64,000 nt of DNA. Origin: Chloroflexota bacterium. GTDB taxonomy: Bacteria > Chloroflexota > Anaerolineae > Aggregatilineales > Phototrophicaceae. The stretch spans positions 124,001 to 188,000 of the forward strand of contig JACRPS010000020.1 of the NCBI GenBank assembly GCA_016223085.1, read 5' to 3'. The position numbers and the translations under genes were made by a program. The notes under the pieces are model-generated. The model saw only the letters and a program-made list of their open reading frames with translations. It did not search any database and was not told where the DNA came from. Shown here one piece after another: positions 1 to 8,044 of this stretch (position 1 is its first letter; every line of letters starts with the position of its first letter).

Positions 1-2237
1 GCGTTACCAAAACTTCCGCCGCTTTCAGCAAAGCCTTTCAGGAATGCTCCGGCCTCCGAATAGGGGGCAGGGGATGAGATCAAATACGCTTCATGGTAAT
101 CGGTGAAATACGTCCGGTAGTTGGCGCTGCCCGCCAGCAGCAGCGCGACGCCGGCCAGCGTCCCGCCCGCCAGCAGGCCGCGTTTGCCACGCAGCACCCG
201 CGCCAGCGACGACGCCAGCAGCGCCAGCGGCAGCGCCGCAAACAGGTAGGCTTCCGGCAGCGTGCCGCTGGTACGGGTGGCGCTGGGGTTTTCAATCGGA
301 TAGGCAATCGAGAAGGCCGACGGCAGCAGCATGATAAACAGCATGATCGGCAGCAGCCAGTCGGCCACGTCGCGCCGCCGGAACAGCCGCGCCAGCCAGG
401 CCGCCAGTCCGATGACCAGCAGCGTACCGGTCAGCGGGTCCAGCGCGGGGCGGTTGGGTACGGCGTTAAACCATAGCACATCACCTTTCCAGTTGTACAT
501 CAGCAGCGCGTTGCGGATGTTGTCCATCAACACCGGCAAATTCTTCTGGAAGGCCGCCACGCGCTCCTGGAGCGTGGCCTGCCGTTCGATCAGCCGTCCG
601 GCTTCATCCCGCGTGGTAATGACGTCATCCCCCAGCAGCCGCCCGGAGGTGCGCATCCAGAAATAGTCGGGGTACTGGATGGAGAAGGTCAGCAGCGGCA
701 CAAACGCGACCAGCGCCACCAGCACCAGCATGGCGAAGTTCAGCGCATAGGCACGGCGTTCGAGGAAGTTTCTGGCCTTAAACACAATTGCCAGCCCGAT
801 GCCAATCAGCACCACAACCGGCAGCATCCGCACCGCCTGGTAGGTGTACAGCCCGAAGCCGAGCGTCAGCCCGGCCAGAATATAATCGCCGCGCCGGTTA
901 TGCCGCAGCGCCCGCGTCAGGAAAATAATCAGCAGCGCCGTGACCAGCACCGTCAGCACAATGCGCAGTCCCAGGCGGCTGAGCGCGACGTGCCAGTAAC
1001 TGACGGCCACCAGCGCCGCCAGCGCCAGCCCCACCAGATTAGCCAAACGCGGGTTGTCCCTGCCGATGACCTCGCGCCCCATCCACCACAGCACCGGCAG
1101 CGTGAGGATGCCTTCCAGCGCCGACAGCAGCTTGAGCGTGGTGAAGTTCATGCCCAGCCCCGGCACCTGCGACAGCAGCGCCATCGCGTACATCTGGAAC
1201 GGTTCGCGCCCGCCGTTGTTGGGGAAAAACACCTGCGGGTTGCCGTCCAGCACCCGCTGCGCGTCCAGCAGCTTTTCGACGTGGTCGCTGGTCATTTCCG
1301 GCGGCGTCTGGCTGAGCTGATTGAGCCGGAAGAACGCGCCGACGACGAGTATCATGACCAGCGCGTAAAATGTGGCACTGCGCCGGAGGCGAACGGCGCG
1401 AACCGCTGCCCAGCCGCGCCGCCAGTTCCAGTTGCGCGGGGCAACGGCAGCCACCCACAGCACGACGCTGATAAACCAGGCAACCACGCCGTGCGCGGTG
1501 AAGCGGTTGCCGGCATTAAAGGCCGCCGCCATCAAACTGAACGCCAGCCCGGCGCCGGCCAGTACACCGCGTTCCAGCAGCCAGTGACGGGCGGCGGTAG
1601 TCCAGTTGGCCTCGTCCTGAGGGACTTCTGACACTGGTGAAAGGGGCTGGCCCTGCCGCCAGCGGGTGATCGCCGGCCACGAGCCGTAGATTTCGCTCAC
1701 CAGCCACAGCCCAAAGGCCAGCAGCAGATACGGCCCGCCCACGTTCAACCCAAGCTGCTCGGTGCGTTCCAACGCCAGAATGCCGCTGCCGTACAGCCCG
1801 ACGAGCAGCGCGGCCAGCCGCAGCCCGAACTGCACCCCCTCGCGCTGCCGCGCCTGCTGCTGGTCGGCGGACAGCGGCGCGAGGCGTTCGGTCAGCACGG
1901 CGCGCGCGGTGTGCAGCGGCGCAGGTATCACGGCGGGGCGGGGGGCGCGCCGGACGGGAGCATCGGTCGGGCGCAGCGCGGTATCGCCAGTGAGCAACGG
2001 CGGCGTGTCCGGCGGCGTTTGTAATACCTGCTTCAGCGTGGCCCAGGTTTCGCCCGGCGTTCGCCAGATGTGTCCGAGGAATTCGGCCAGCGTCAGGTCT
2101 TCCACACGAACCGCCGGCGGTTCTTCGTCGGGGCGAACCGCCGGTTCGTCCCGACCGGCTTCGTCTGCTTCGGACGTGGGGCTTAGGCCCGCTGTCTCAT
2201 CATCCTCAAGCGGTGGGTTGTTCCAGGCTTCGTCCAT
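1..2237 (-). CDS. GT39-like membrane glycosyltransferase (partial, C-terminus off the window)
   Basis: About 745 residues are visible before the frame runs off the left edge without a stop. An N-terminal acidic cytosolic stretch of roughly 120 residues rich in D, E and P is followed by many hydrophobic segments, as in polytopic GT-C enzymes. Near the first lumenal loop the frame reads TSDHVEKLLDAQRVLDG, resembling the acidic first-loop motif of ArnT/PMT-type (GT39) transferases that move a sugar from a polyprenyl-phosphate donor. A second short motif, NNGGREPFQMY, follows. The ATG at 2237 lies 32 nt inside the end of the preceding methyltransferase gene, so the two are translationally linked. 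It is the last visible gene of a four-gene envelope glycosylation run. Acceptor and donor cannot be read from sequence; the family is inferred from topology and the loop motif. Confidence 0.72.
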   Translation of the reverse strand, partial: MDEAWNNPPLEDDETAGLSPTSEADEAGRDEPAVRPDEEPPAVRVEDLTLAEFLGHIWRTPGETWATLKQVLQTPPDTPPLLTGDTALRPTDAPVRRAPRPAVIPAPLHTARAVLTERLAPLSADQQQARQREGVQFGLRLAALLVGLYGSGILALERTEQLGLNVGGPYLLLAFGLWLVSEIYGSWPAITRWRQGQPLSPVSEVPQDEANWTTAARHWLLERGVLAGAGLAFSLMAAAFNAGNRFTAHGVVAWFISVVLWVAAVAPRNWNWRRGWAAVRAVRLRRSATFYALVMILVVGAFFRLNQLSQTPPEMTSDHVEKLLDAQRVLDGNPQVFFPNNGGREPFQMYAMALLSQVPGLGMNFTTLKLLSALEGILTLPVLWWMGREVIGRDNPRLANLVGLALAALVAVSYWHVALSRLGLRIVLTVLVTALLIIFLTRALRHNRRGDYILAGLTLGFGLYTYQAVRMLPVVVLIGIGLAIVFKARNFLERRAYALNFAMLVLVALVAFVPLLTFSIQYPDYFWMRTSGRLLGDDVITTRDEAGRLIERQATLQERVAAFQKNLPVLMDNIRNALLMYNWKGDVLWFNAVPNRPALDPLTGTLLVIGLAAWLARLFRRRDVADWLLPIMLFIMLLPSAFSIAYPIENPSATRTSGTLPEAYLFAALPLALLASSLARVLRGKRGLLAGGTLAGVALLLAGSANYRTYFTDYHEAYLISSPAPYSEAGAFLKGFAESGGSFGN

Positions 2238-3081
2238 CCGGTTTCCGCCCCTTGATGCACAGATTCACGGTTGACCGCCCCGGCGGTTCGCTGATGGCGT
2301 TGGGGCGGTCGAAGAAATTGAGAATTTTTAAGCCCAGATTGATCGGATTAAGCAGGCTGCCGTTGTTTTTGTCAAAGGCTGTGCGGTCGGCGGCATTTGC
2401 CAGCGCTGCTGGCATCAGCCCGGATTCCAGCAGCGGCTTGCCCAGGCCGTAAACAAGATTATGAAAAAACGGAAAGCTGTAGTGGGTGAAGGCGCGTTCT
2501 TCTTCCACCATGAAGCCCGCTGCCAGCACGCTGTCGCGCAGTTGTTCCCGCGTGTACAGTCGGACATGGTTGGCCCAGATGCCCGCCAGCGGGCCGCGCC
2601 CGATGTGGGTGTGCAGCAGCGTTTCCAGCGTTTTGTTGATCGGGTCCCACCAGAACGGGTAATTGGCGTTGGGCACGGTGATCACGGCCACGCCGCCCGG
2701 TTTTAACACGCGGTAGACCTCGCGCAGGCCGTCCACGTCGCGCTCGACGTGCTCCAGAATTTCCGACAGAATCACGGCGTCAAAGGTGTTGTCGGGGTAG
2801 GGCAGGGCGTAAACGTTGGCGTTGGTCAGCAGCACATCCGGCAAATGGCCGACGTTGCGCCGCGCCTTCTGAATCACGTCCCAATCCAGTTCCAGCCCCA
2901 CCAGTTTACACCAGCTGACGTAACGCAGCATGTTCAGGTAAAAGCCGCGCCCGCAGGCACAATCGAGAATCGTCATGTCGTCGCGCGGGTTCACCCACTC
3001 AAAGATCGTTCGCACGCGCTTCTTGAAGGCCATGTCGGCCTCGTTGCGCGTCATGTGGTCAATCGTTGCCAGGTCTACCAT
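2206..3081 (-). CDS. class I SAM-dependent methyltransferase
   Basis: A 291-residue protein with a complete Rossmann methyltransferase core: motif I ILDCACGRGF at residues 38-47, the acidic ribose-binding E64 at the end of strand 2, the DAVILSEILEHVERD region (about 101-115) and LKPGG (126-130) followed by VAVITVPN. This is the Methyltransf_11/UbiE-like pattern; the HVERD segment is typical of small-molecule or sugar/lipid methyltransferases. The C-terminal 130 residues, with aromatic-rich helices, are not recognised. It sits between a GT4 glycosyltransferase and a GT39-like enzyme on the same strand, which suggests methylation of a glycan or glycolipid. That substrate is an inference from neighbours. 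Confidence 0.82.
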   Translation of the reverse strand: MVDLATIDHMTRNEADMAFKKRVRTIFEWVNPRDDMTILDCACGRGFYLNMLRYVSWCKLVGLELDWDVIQKARRNVGHLPDVLLTNANVYALPYPDNTFDAVILSEILEHVERDVDGLREVYRVLKPGGVAVITVPNANYPFWWDPINKTLETLLHTHIGRGPLAGIWANHVRLYTREQLRDSVLAAGFMVEEERAFTHYSFPFFHNLVYGLGKPLLESGLMPAALANAADRTAFDKNNGSLLNPINLGLKILNFFDRPNAISEPPGRSTVNLCIKGRKPDGRSLEQPTA

Positions 3082-3108
3082 GCTGTTTTTATGAATAATC
3101 GTTATTCT

Positions 3109-3136
3109 GTAGGGGCACGGCCTGCCGTGCCCCTAC
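3109..3136. repeat. dispersed palindrome, GGGGCACGG class
   Basis: Perfect 12-nt arms (GTAGGGGCACGG and its complement) around CCTG. It starts 7 nt beyond the GT4 stop codon. Member of the window-wide palindrome family with outer clamp GTAGGG. Confidence 0.85.
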
Positions 3137-3143
3137 ATGCCCC

Positions 3144-4367
3144 TTATAAACCCTGTTTGCGTTCCGGCACGGCGTACTCGCGCAAAATCCGTTCGTAGCT
3201 GTCTACCGTTTCCTGAAACGAAAAGATGCGCTCGATCTCCGCGCGCGGTTTGACGTACTGCGCCCGGTTGCGGATGACTTCGACCAGCGCCGCGCCGATC
3301 GAGCGCCAGTCGCCGGCGGGCGCCAGCCGACCCATGCCTGTTGCCTGCACCGGCACGCGCCCGCCGGGGGTATCGGTCATCACCACCGGCGTGCCGCTGA
3401 GCATCGCCTCCACCTGCACCAGCGCGAAACATTCGGTGTCGCTGGTGAGCGCCAGCACGTCGCAGGCAGCGTAAAAATCGGCCATGTACTGCATGTCGTC
3501 CACCAGCCCGACAAAAACCAACTGGTCGCGGTACTGGTTGACCAAAGCCTGATGGCGCTCCCAGGTATCTTCGTAAGGAATATCGTATTCTCCGACAAAC
3601 ACGACGCGGGCGTTGGGGTAGGTCTGGTTGATTACCTCGAGCGCGCGAATCAGCAGGTCAGGCCGCTTTTCTTCGACAAAGCGCCCGGAGAAGCCGATGA
3701 CCGGTCCACCGTCTTTTTGCCACTGCTGTCGTAGCTGGACGGCGCGATCGGGGTCGGGCGGCGGCATGTGAATTGGCGGGTAGACCGGCGTCACCTTATG
3801 CAGAAAGGGCCGGAGGTAGTACGAGTTTTCGGCATAGTCCTGGCTGTAGGCGATGATACGCGCTGCCTGCTGCGCCATAAACCGGTACATGGCGAACATC
3901 GTGTTTTTGATGATGCTGTTCGCCAGCCCTTTCGGCAGAATCAGGTCGCCGTGATGGGTAATCACGACTTTGCGTCCGGCCAGCCGCGCCAGCACGGCGA
4001 TCAGCGCCGTTTCCAGCATCGGCGTGTGGATGCTCACCACGTCGTGCATCTTCATCAGCGCATAGGCGGCCCAGGGGTAGGCCGGCATTATCATGCCCCG
4101 GCTGATCGGAATGGGCGGCGCCCACAGCCGCACCACGCGCACGCCGTTATACATCTCGTCGTCACGCGGGAGGCTCATTTTGTAGCGCGCCGTCAGCACG
4201 GTGACTTCGTGGCCGCGCCGCGCCAGTTCTTCCGCCACGCGCTGGACATGGATGGTCAGGCCGGTGCGGTGGGGCACGTAATACAGCAGGCACACCAGTA
4301 TCCTGAGTTTTCGTCCTGCTCCGGCCTGCGCCTCAATCCGATTGGCTTCCTGTTCCTCAAATCTCAT
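3144..4367 (-). CDS. GT4-family glycosyltransferase
   Basis: A 407-residue GT-B enzyme. The N-terminal Rossmann domain shows LRILVCLLYYVPHRTGLTIH (residues 21-40), the glycine loop that opens GT4 proteins; the C-terminal domain has GFSGRFVEEKRPDLLIRAL (about 225-243) and the nucleotide-sugar E-x7-E pair at E312/E320 in TECFALVQVEAMLSGTPVV. An upstream in-frame start at 4406 exists, but the ATG at 4367 overlaps the previous gene by only 11 nt and leaves a normal N-terminus, so it is preferred. It presumably transfers a sugar from an NDP-sugar to a lipid-linked or exported acceptor on the cytoplasmic side, together with the adjacent flippase-like protein. Confidence 0.88.
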   Translation of the reverse strand: MRFEEQEANRIEAQAGAGRKLRILVCLLYYVPHRTGLTIHVQRVAEELARRGHEVTVLTARYKMSLPRDDEMYNGVRVVRLWAPPIPISRGMIMPAYPWAAYALMKMHDVVSIHTPMLETALIAVLARLAGRKVVITHHGDLILPKGLANSIIKNTMFAMYRFMAQQAARIIAYSQDYAENSYYLRPFLHKVTPVYPPIHMPPPDPDRAVQLRQQWQKDGGPVIGFSGRFVEEKRPDLLIRALEVINQTYPNARVVFVGEYDIPYEDTWERHQALVNQYRDQLVFVGLVDDMQYMADFYAACDVLALTSDTECFALVQVEAMLSGTPVVMTDTPGGRVPVQATGMGRLAPAGDWRSIGAALVEVIRNRAQYVKPRAEIERIFSFQETVDSYERILREYAVPERKQGL

Positions 4368-5391
4368 CCTGAACCATAACCTTCTGGCCGCGCATCCCCT
4401 GGACACCCTGCGAGAGCTGCGCCAGCGAAATCCCTTCCTGCATAAAGCCGACCATGCCGGTGCTGACGTGGACGGCCAGGTTAACGCCGTGCACCACCAG
4501 CGCGAACGCGACCGCTACTTCCGGTGGGTTGCCGTAACCGACCGCGCCCAGCGCCAGCAGAATCGAACCCTCATACGCGCCAAGGTTGGCGGGCAGGGCG
4601 GGCACGGCAATCGAAAAGGCGGCAGCCGCGATATACAGGCAGGTCGCCGCCCAACTGGCGACCGGGTAAAAGGCCAGCATTAACACGTAACCGGCGGTGA
4701 CGGACAGCCCCCAGCCTAGTGCCGTCCAGCCCAGCGCGTACAGCAGCGCGCGTGGATGCGCCAGCGGCGCCAGGCCGTCGAGAAACTGCGCGAACCATAC
4801 CGACAGCCGCCGCAGGGGTGAAGCGCCACTTCGCCCGCTATCAAACCGCCCGACAAGCACCGCCAGCAGCCGTAGCGCCCGTGCCCGCTGCCACGACAGG
4901 AACACCAGCGCCAGAAAGCCGACCAGTGCCGCCGGTCCGGCCACCGCCGCCGCTGCCCGCAGTTCGTCCGGCACCGGCCCGGCCACCAGCGCACCGGCCA
5001 GCAGTAACACGACGGCCAGCAGGTCGAGCAGCCGTTCGACGACGATGGTGCTCGCGGTCTGGAACACCGGCACGGGCGGGTCGGCGCGTGTCGCCAGATA
5101 CACCCGCGCGACTTCACCAATCCGCAGCGGCAGCACGCCATTCACCAGATAGGCGACGTTCATGATGTTAAACGCACGCAGCAGCGGCAGGCTGCCGTTC
5201 AGCAGCACCCGCCAGCGCAGCGCCCGCGCCACCAGCCCGGCCAGCAGCAGGGCGAAGGTGGGCAGCAGATAGATGTAGCGCGCGTGTTCCAGCGCAGTCG
5301 CCAGCGCCCGGACGTTCACCTGCGAGACAATAAAAACGATTGCCAGCAGGCCGACCGCCAAACCGAGCAATCCGATTCGCCAGCGATTCAC
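4357..5391 (-). CDS. flippase-like membrane protein (UPF0104/LPG_synthase_TM)
   Basis: 344 residues with about eight hydrophobic segments. The landmarks of the lysylphosphatidylglycerol-synthase transmembrane family are present: RALRWRVLLNG near residue 60, FNIMNVAYLVNGVLPLRIGE near 75-95, STIVVERLLDLLAVVLLL near 115-130 and PANLGAYEGSILLALG near 270-285. Proteins of this family without the synthetase domain often accompany glycosyltransferase genes (AglD2/MprF-like). Start is GTG with GGAAA upstream. First gene of the minus-strand envelope run; its end overlaps the GT4 start by 11 nt. Transport of a lipid-linked intermediate is inferred from context. Confidence 0.83.
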   Translation of the reverse strand: MNRWRIGLLGLAVGLLAIVFIVSQVNVRALATALEHARYIYLLPTFALLLAGLVARALRWRVLLNGSLPLLRAFNIMNVAYLVNGVLPLRIGEVARVYLATRADPPVPVFQTASTIVVERLLDLLAVVLLLAGALVAGPVPDELRAAAAVAGPAALVGFLALVFLSWQRARALRLLAVLVGRFDSGRSGASPLRRLSVWFAQFLDGLAPLAHPRALLYALGWTALGWGLSVTAGYVLMLAFYPVASWAATCLYIAAAAFSIAVPALPANLGAYEGSILLALGAVGYGNPPEVAVAFALVVHGVNLAVHVSTGMVGFMQEGISLAQLSQGVQGMRGQKVMVQDEI

Positions 5392-5548
5392 AACGTTTCC
5401 TTAACTCAACACGCCGTTATTATACGCCGCCTGTGCTTAAATTCCTCACTATCCGATCAACACTTTAACATTTGACCGAAGGATTGAGAAGACTGGATTA
5501 GCCTTGCCAGCCGCCGGAAACTATGGTAAACTGTAATACGTCGGGCAA

Positions 5549-5573
5549 GAAAAGTGGGCAACCCCCACTTTTC
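5549..5573 (+). promoter_or_regulatory. stem-loop in the nusA leader
   Basis: GAAAAGTGGG, loop CAACC, then the exact 10-nt complement, followed by GTTGTTTTTCG. It lies 128 nt before nusA in the 309-nt divergent gap 5392-5700. That gap must also hold the promoters of both flanking operons; no -35/-10 pair stands out. The T-rich tail suggests an attenuator or terminator. Confidence 0.5.
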
Positions 5574-5700
5574 GTTGTTTTTCGTGGAATTTGTCGTCGT
5601 TTTTTCCGATGCTCAAATGAAATACTTTGAGCATTTTGTTGTATCATAAAAGAGACATCATCACCTCGGTGGGTGTTGTACGGGAGTTGAAAGTACACAC

Positions 5701-7620
5701 ATGAGAAGCGAGTTTGAAGTCGCCTTCAATGAGATAACGGAGCTGCGCTCCCTGCCGCGTGAAGTGGTGCTGGAAGCCCTGGAAACCGCGCTGGTTTCGG
5801 CCTACCGCCGGGACGCCGCGGCCAGCGCCGCGCAGCGCGTGGAAGTCACCATTGACCCCAACACCGGGCGCGCGCGCATTTTTGTTGAAAAAGAAGTGGT
5901 CGAAGACGTGATGAACCCCAACACCGAAGTGACGCTGGAGAAGGCGCGTTACTACGACCCCGAAGCGCAGCTTGGGGATATGGTGATGGTGCAGGTCGAA
6001 GGCACGACCAAAAAATTCGGACGCATCGCCGCGCAGACGGCCAAGCAGGTTATCCTGCAAAAAATCCGCGAGGCGGAGCGTAATTCGCTGTATGACGAGT
6101 TTGTGGAGCGCGAAGGCGACCTGGTGACGGGCACGGTGCAGAGCGTGAACCCCAACGCCATCACCCTAAGCCTGGGCCGCGCCGAAGCGACCATGCCGCG
6201 CAACCAGCAGATTCCCGGCGAACGGTATAAGCCGTATGACAAGGCGCGGGTGTACATGGTTGAGGTCAAGCGTACCAATCGCGGGCCGCAGATCATCGTC
6301 AGCCGCAGCCACCGCAACATGCTGCGCCGCCTGCTGGAATACGAAGTGCCGGAAATCTTCAACGGGCAGGTGGAGATCAAAAACATCGCCCGGGAGGCGG
6401 GTTATCGCTCGAAGGTGGCGGTGGCCGCGCTGCAGGAAGGCATTGACCCGGTTGGCGCGTGCGTGGGGATGCGCGGCATTCGCATCCAGAATATCGTCAA
6501 GGAACTGCACGACGAGAAGATTGACGTCATCGAGTGGAGTCCCAACCAGGAAGAATTTATTGCCAAGGCGCTTAGCCCGGCGCGCGTGAACGGTGTGTAT
6601 CTGGAGGACGACCCGGACGCCGGACGCACGGCGGTGGTGATCGTGCCGGACGACCAGCTCTCGCTGGCGATTGGCCGCGAAGGGCAGAACGCGCGGCTGG
6701 CGGCGAAGCTCACCGGCTGGCGGATTGACATCAAGAGCGTAACCGAAGCGGTCTACGAGGCGCTTAACCGCCCGAACTCGCTGGAACTGGCGGAAGCGCA
6801 GCGCCAGTTCCCGGAGATGACCGAAGAAGTTCGCCGCATCATGGAAAAGAAGGCAGCAGGCCGTACCGTGATGCCAGAAGAATACGCCCTGCTGGGCCGG
6901 TTTGCCGATTTTGTGGAACGCCGGGCGCTGGCACGGCGCGATGCCGCGCGGCAGGCACGGGTGGCGGAGATCAACGCCGTCAAGGCGACGCTGCCGCAGG
7001 GCATGTTCCAGCTACCGATCACGGCGCTCGATCTGCCGGACGAAATCATCGAAGCGCTGCAGCCGCTGGAAAATGTTGGCGAAATCATGTGGCGCTTCCT
7101 GCTGGACGAGAACCGGCTGCGGCAGATGCTGACCGGCCTACCCGACGATGCGCTGGCACAGGTGCAGGCCGCGCTCGACCGGGTGGTGCTGCCGGAAGAA
7201 GCGCCGGCTGAAGCCGCCGCGCCCACGACCGAGGAAGTGGCGGCGGAACTGCCGCCGACACTCGATATGCCAGAAGCGGCCCAGGCGATTGCCGGCGAAC
7301 TGGATGACGAAGCGGTGGCCGCCGCCTTTGCGGATGACAATCTGGAGATCGAGCCGCTGGTGGCAAAACCGCGCGTCGCCGCTGCCGCGCCGCGTAGCTT
7401 CACGCCGGTCGCCGCACCGGCGGCAGTTGAACCGCTGGACGACGAAGACGAAGACGAGGAATTCCCGGCGGCGGGCGGCAAGAAGAAGGACAAAAAGAAG
7501 AAGAAAGACCGCAGCCAGCGCCGTCAACTCATTTACGATGAGGATCGCGGCCAGGTGGTTGCCAAGCGGCGGCGTAAAGGCAGCCGTATTCGCGGTGAGT
7601 GGGACGATCTCGACGAGTAG
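5701..7620 (+). CDS. nusA: transcription termination/antitermination factor NusA
   Basis: 639 residues. The N-terminal RNAP-binding domain (1-125) is followed by the S1 domain ([20 protein letters not shown], about 138-157) and two KH domains (KVAVAA...[21 protein letters not shown] near 240-265 and [20 protein letters not shown] near 310-330). NusA binds RNA polymerase and nascent RNA and controls pausing, termination and rRNA antitermination. Typical NusA ends near residue 350-500; here there is an extra tail of more than 120 residues, with an acidic run ([10 protein letters not shown]) followed by a basic run ([16 protein letters not shown]). It is the first gene of the nusA-ylxR-infB-rbfA cluster; rimP, its usual upstream partner, is absent here. 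Confidence 0.97.
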   Translation: MRSEFEVAFNEITELRSLPREVVLEALETALVSAYRRDAAASAAQRVEVTIDPNTGRARIFVEKEVVEDVMNPNTEVTLEKARYYDPEAQLGDMVMVQVEGTTKKFGRIAAQTAKQVILQKIREAERNSLYDEFVEREGDLVTGTVQSVNPNAITLSLGRAEATMPRNQQIPGERYKPYDKARVYMVEVKRTNRGPQIIVSRSHRNMLRRLLEYEVPEIFNGQVEIKNIAREAGYRSKVAVAALQEGIDPVGACVGMRGIRIQNIVKELHDEKIDVIEWSPNQEEFIAKALSPARVNGVYLEDDPDAGRTAVVIVPDDQLSLAIGREGQNARLAAKLTGWRIDIKSVTEAVYEALNRPNSLELAEAQRQFPEMTEEVRRIMEKKAAGRTVMPEEYALLGRFADFVERRALARRDAARQARVAEINAVKATLPQGMFQLPITALDLPDEIIEALQPLENVGEIMWRFLLDENRLRQMLTGLPDDALAQVQAALDRVVLPEEAPAEAAAPTTEEVAAELPPTLDMPEAAQAIAGELDDEAVAAAFADDNLEIEPLVAKPRVAAAAPRSFTPVAAPAAVEPLDDEDEDEEFPAAGGKKKDKKKKKDRSQRRQLIYDEDRGQVVAKRRRKGSRIRGEWDDLDE

Positions 7621-7641
7621 AGATAATAACCGGGTTTCGTG

Positions 7642-7917
7642 ATGAACCAGGAGCGGCAACGTCCGGCCAAGCACGTCCCGCTGCGGACATGCGTGGTGTG
7701 CCGGGATAAAGAGAGTAAACGCACCCTGACTCGCGTGGTTCGTACTGAACAGGGCGTGCAGGTGGATCCCAGCGGCAAGATGAACGGTCGTGGCGCGTAT
7801 CTATGCGACCGGCCTGCCTGCTGGGAACGCGCGCTGTCCGGCGAGGTGTTAAGCCGGGCGCTGCGGACAACCCTGACCGCCGAAGATCGTGAACGTCTGA
7901 AACAGGCGAAGCCCTGA
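7642..7917 (+). CDS. ylxR: YlxR family RNA-binding protein (RnpM)
   Basis: 91 residues with the family signature RTCVVCRDKESKRTLTRVVR near the N-terminus and GRGAYLCDRPACWERAL in the middle. YlxR/RnpM binds RNA and, in Bacillus subtilis, RNase P. The gene starts 21 nt after nusA, the conserved position. The ATG at 7642 directly follows a GTG at 7639; ATG is chosen. No rplGA (L7Ae-like) gene follows, unlike many Firmicutes. Confidence 0.93.
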   Translation: MNQERQRPAKHVPLRTCVVCRDKESKRTLTRVVRTEQGVQVDPSGKMNGRGAYLCDRPACWERALSGEVLSRALRTTLTAEDRERLKQAKP

Positions 7918-7973
7918 CGATGGGCGCGAACGATGGAACACAAACGGTTCGGCAACACAAACGGATACACTCA

Positions 7974-8022
7974 GCGGTAGGCCGCGCATGAACACCTAGA
8001 CTGTTCTTTCCTGGCCTACCGC
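7974..8022 (+). promoter_or_regulatory. long-loop hairpin before infB
   Basis: GCGGTAGGCC (7974-7983) pairs perfectly with GGCCTACCGC (8013-8022) around a 29-nt loop. The infB Shine-Dalgarno GGAGGT (8035-8040) follows 12 nt later. Possible leader structure affecting IF-2 synthesis; inference only. Confidence 0.5.
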
Positions 8023-8044
8023 TCCATGATCTATGGAGGTTTTT

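Noticed and set aside
900-1631. 243-residue plus-strand frame in the first 2 kb
   Set aside because: Arg/Gln/His-rich shadow of the GT39-like gene, which reads through the whole region without a stop.
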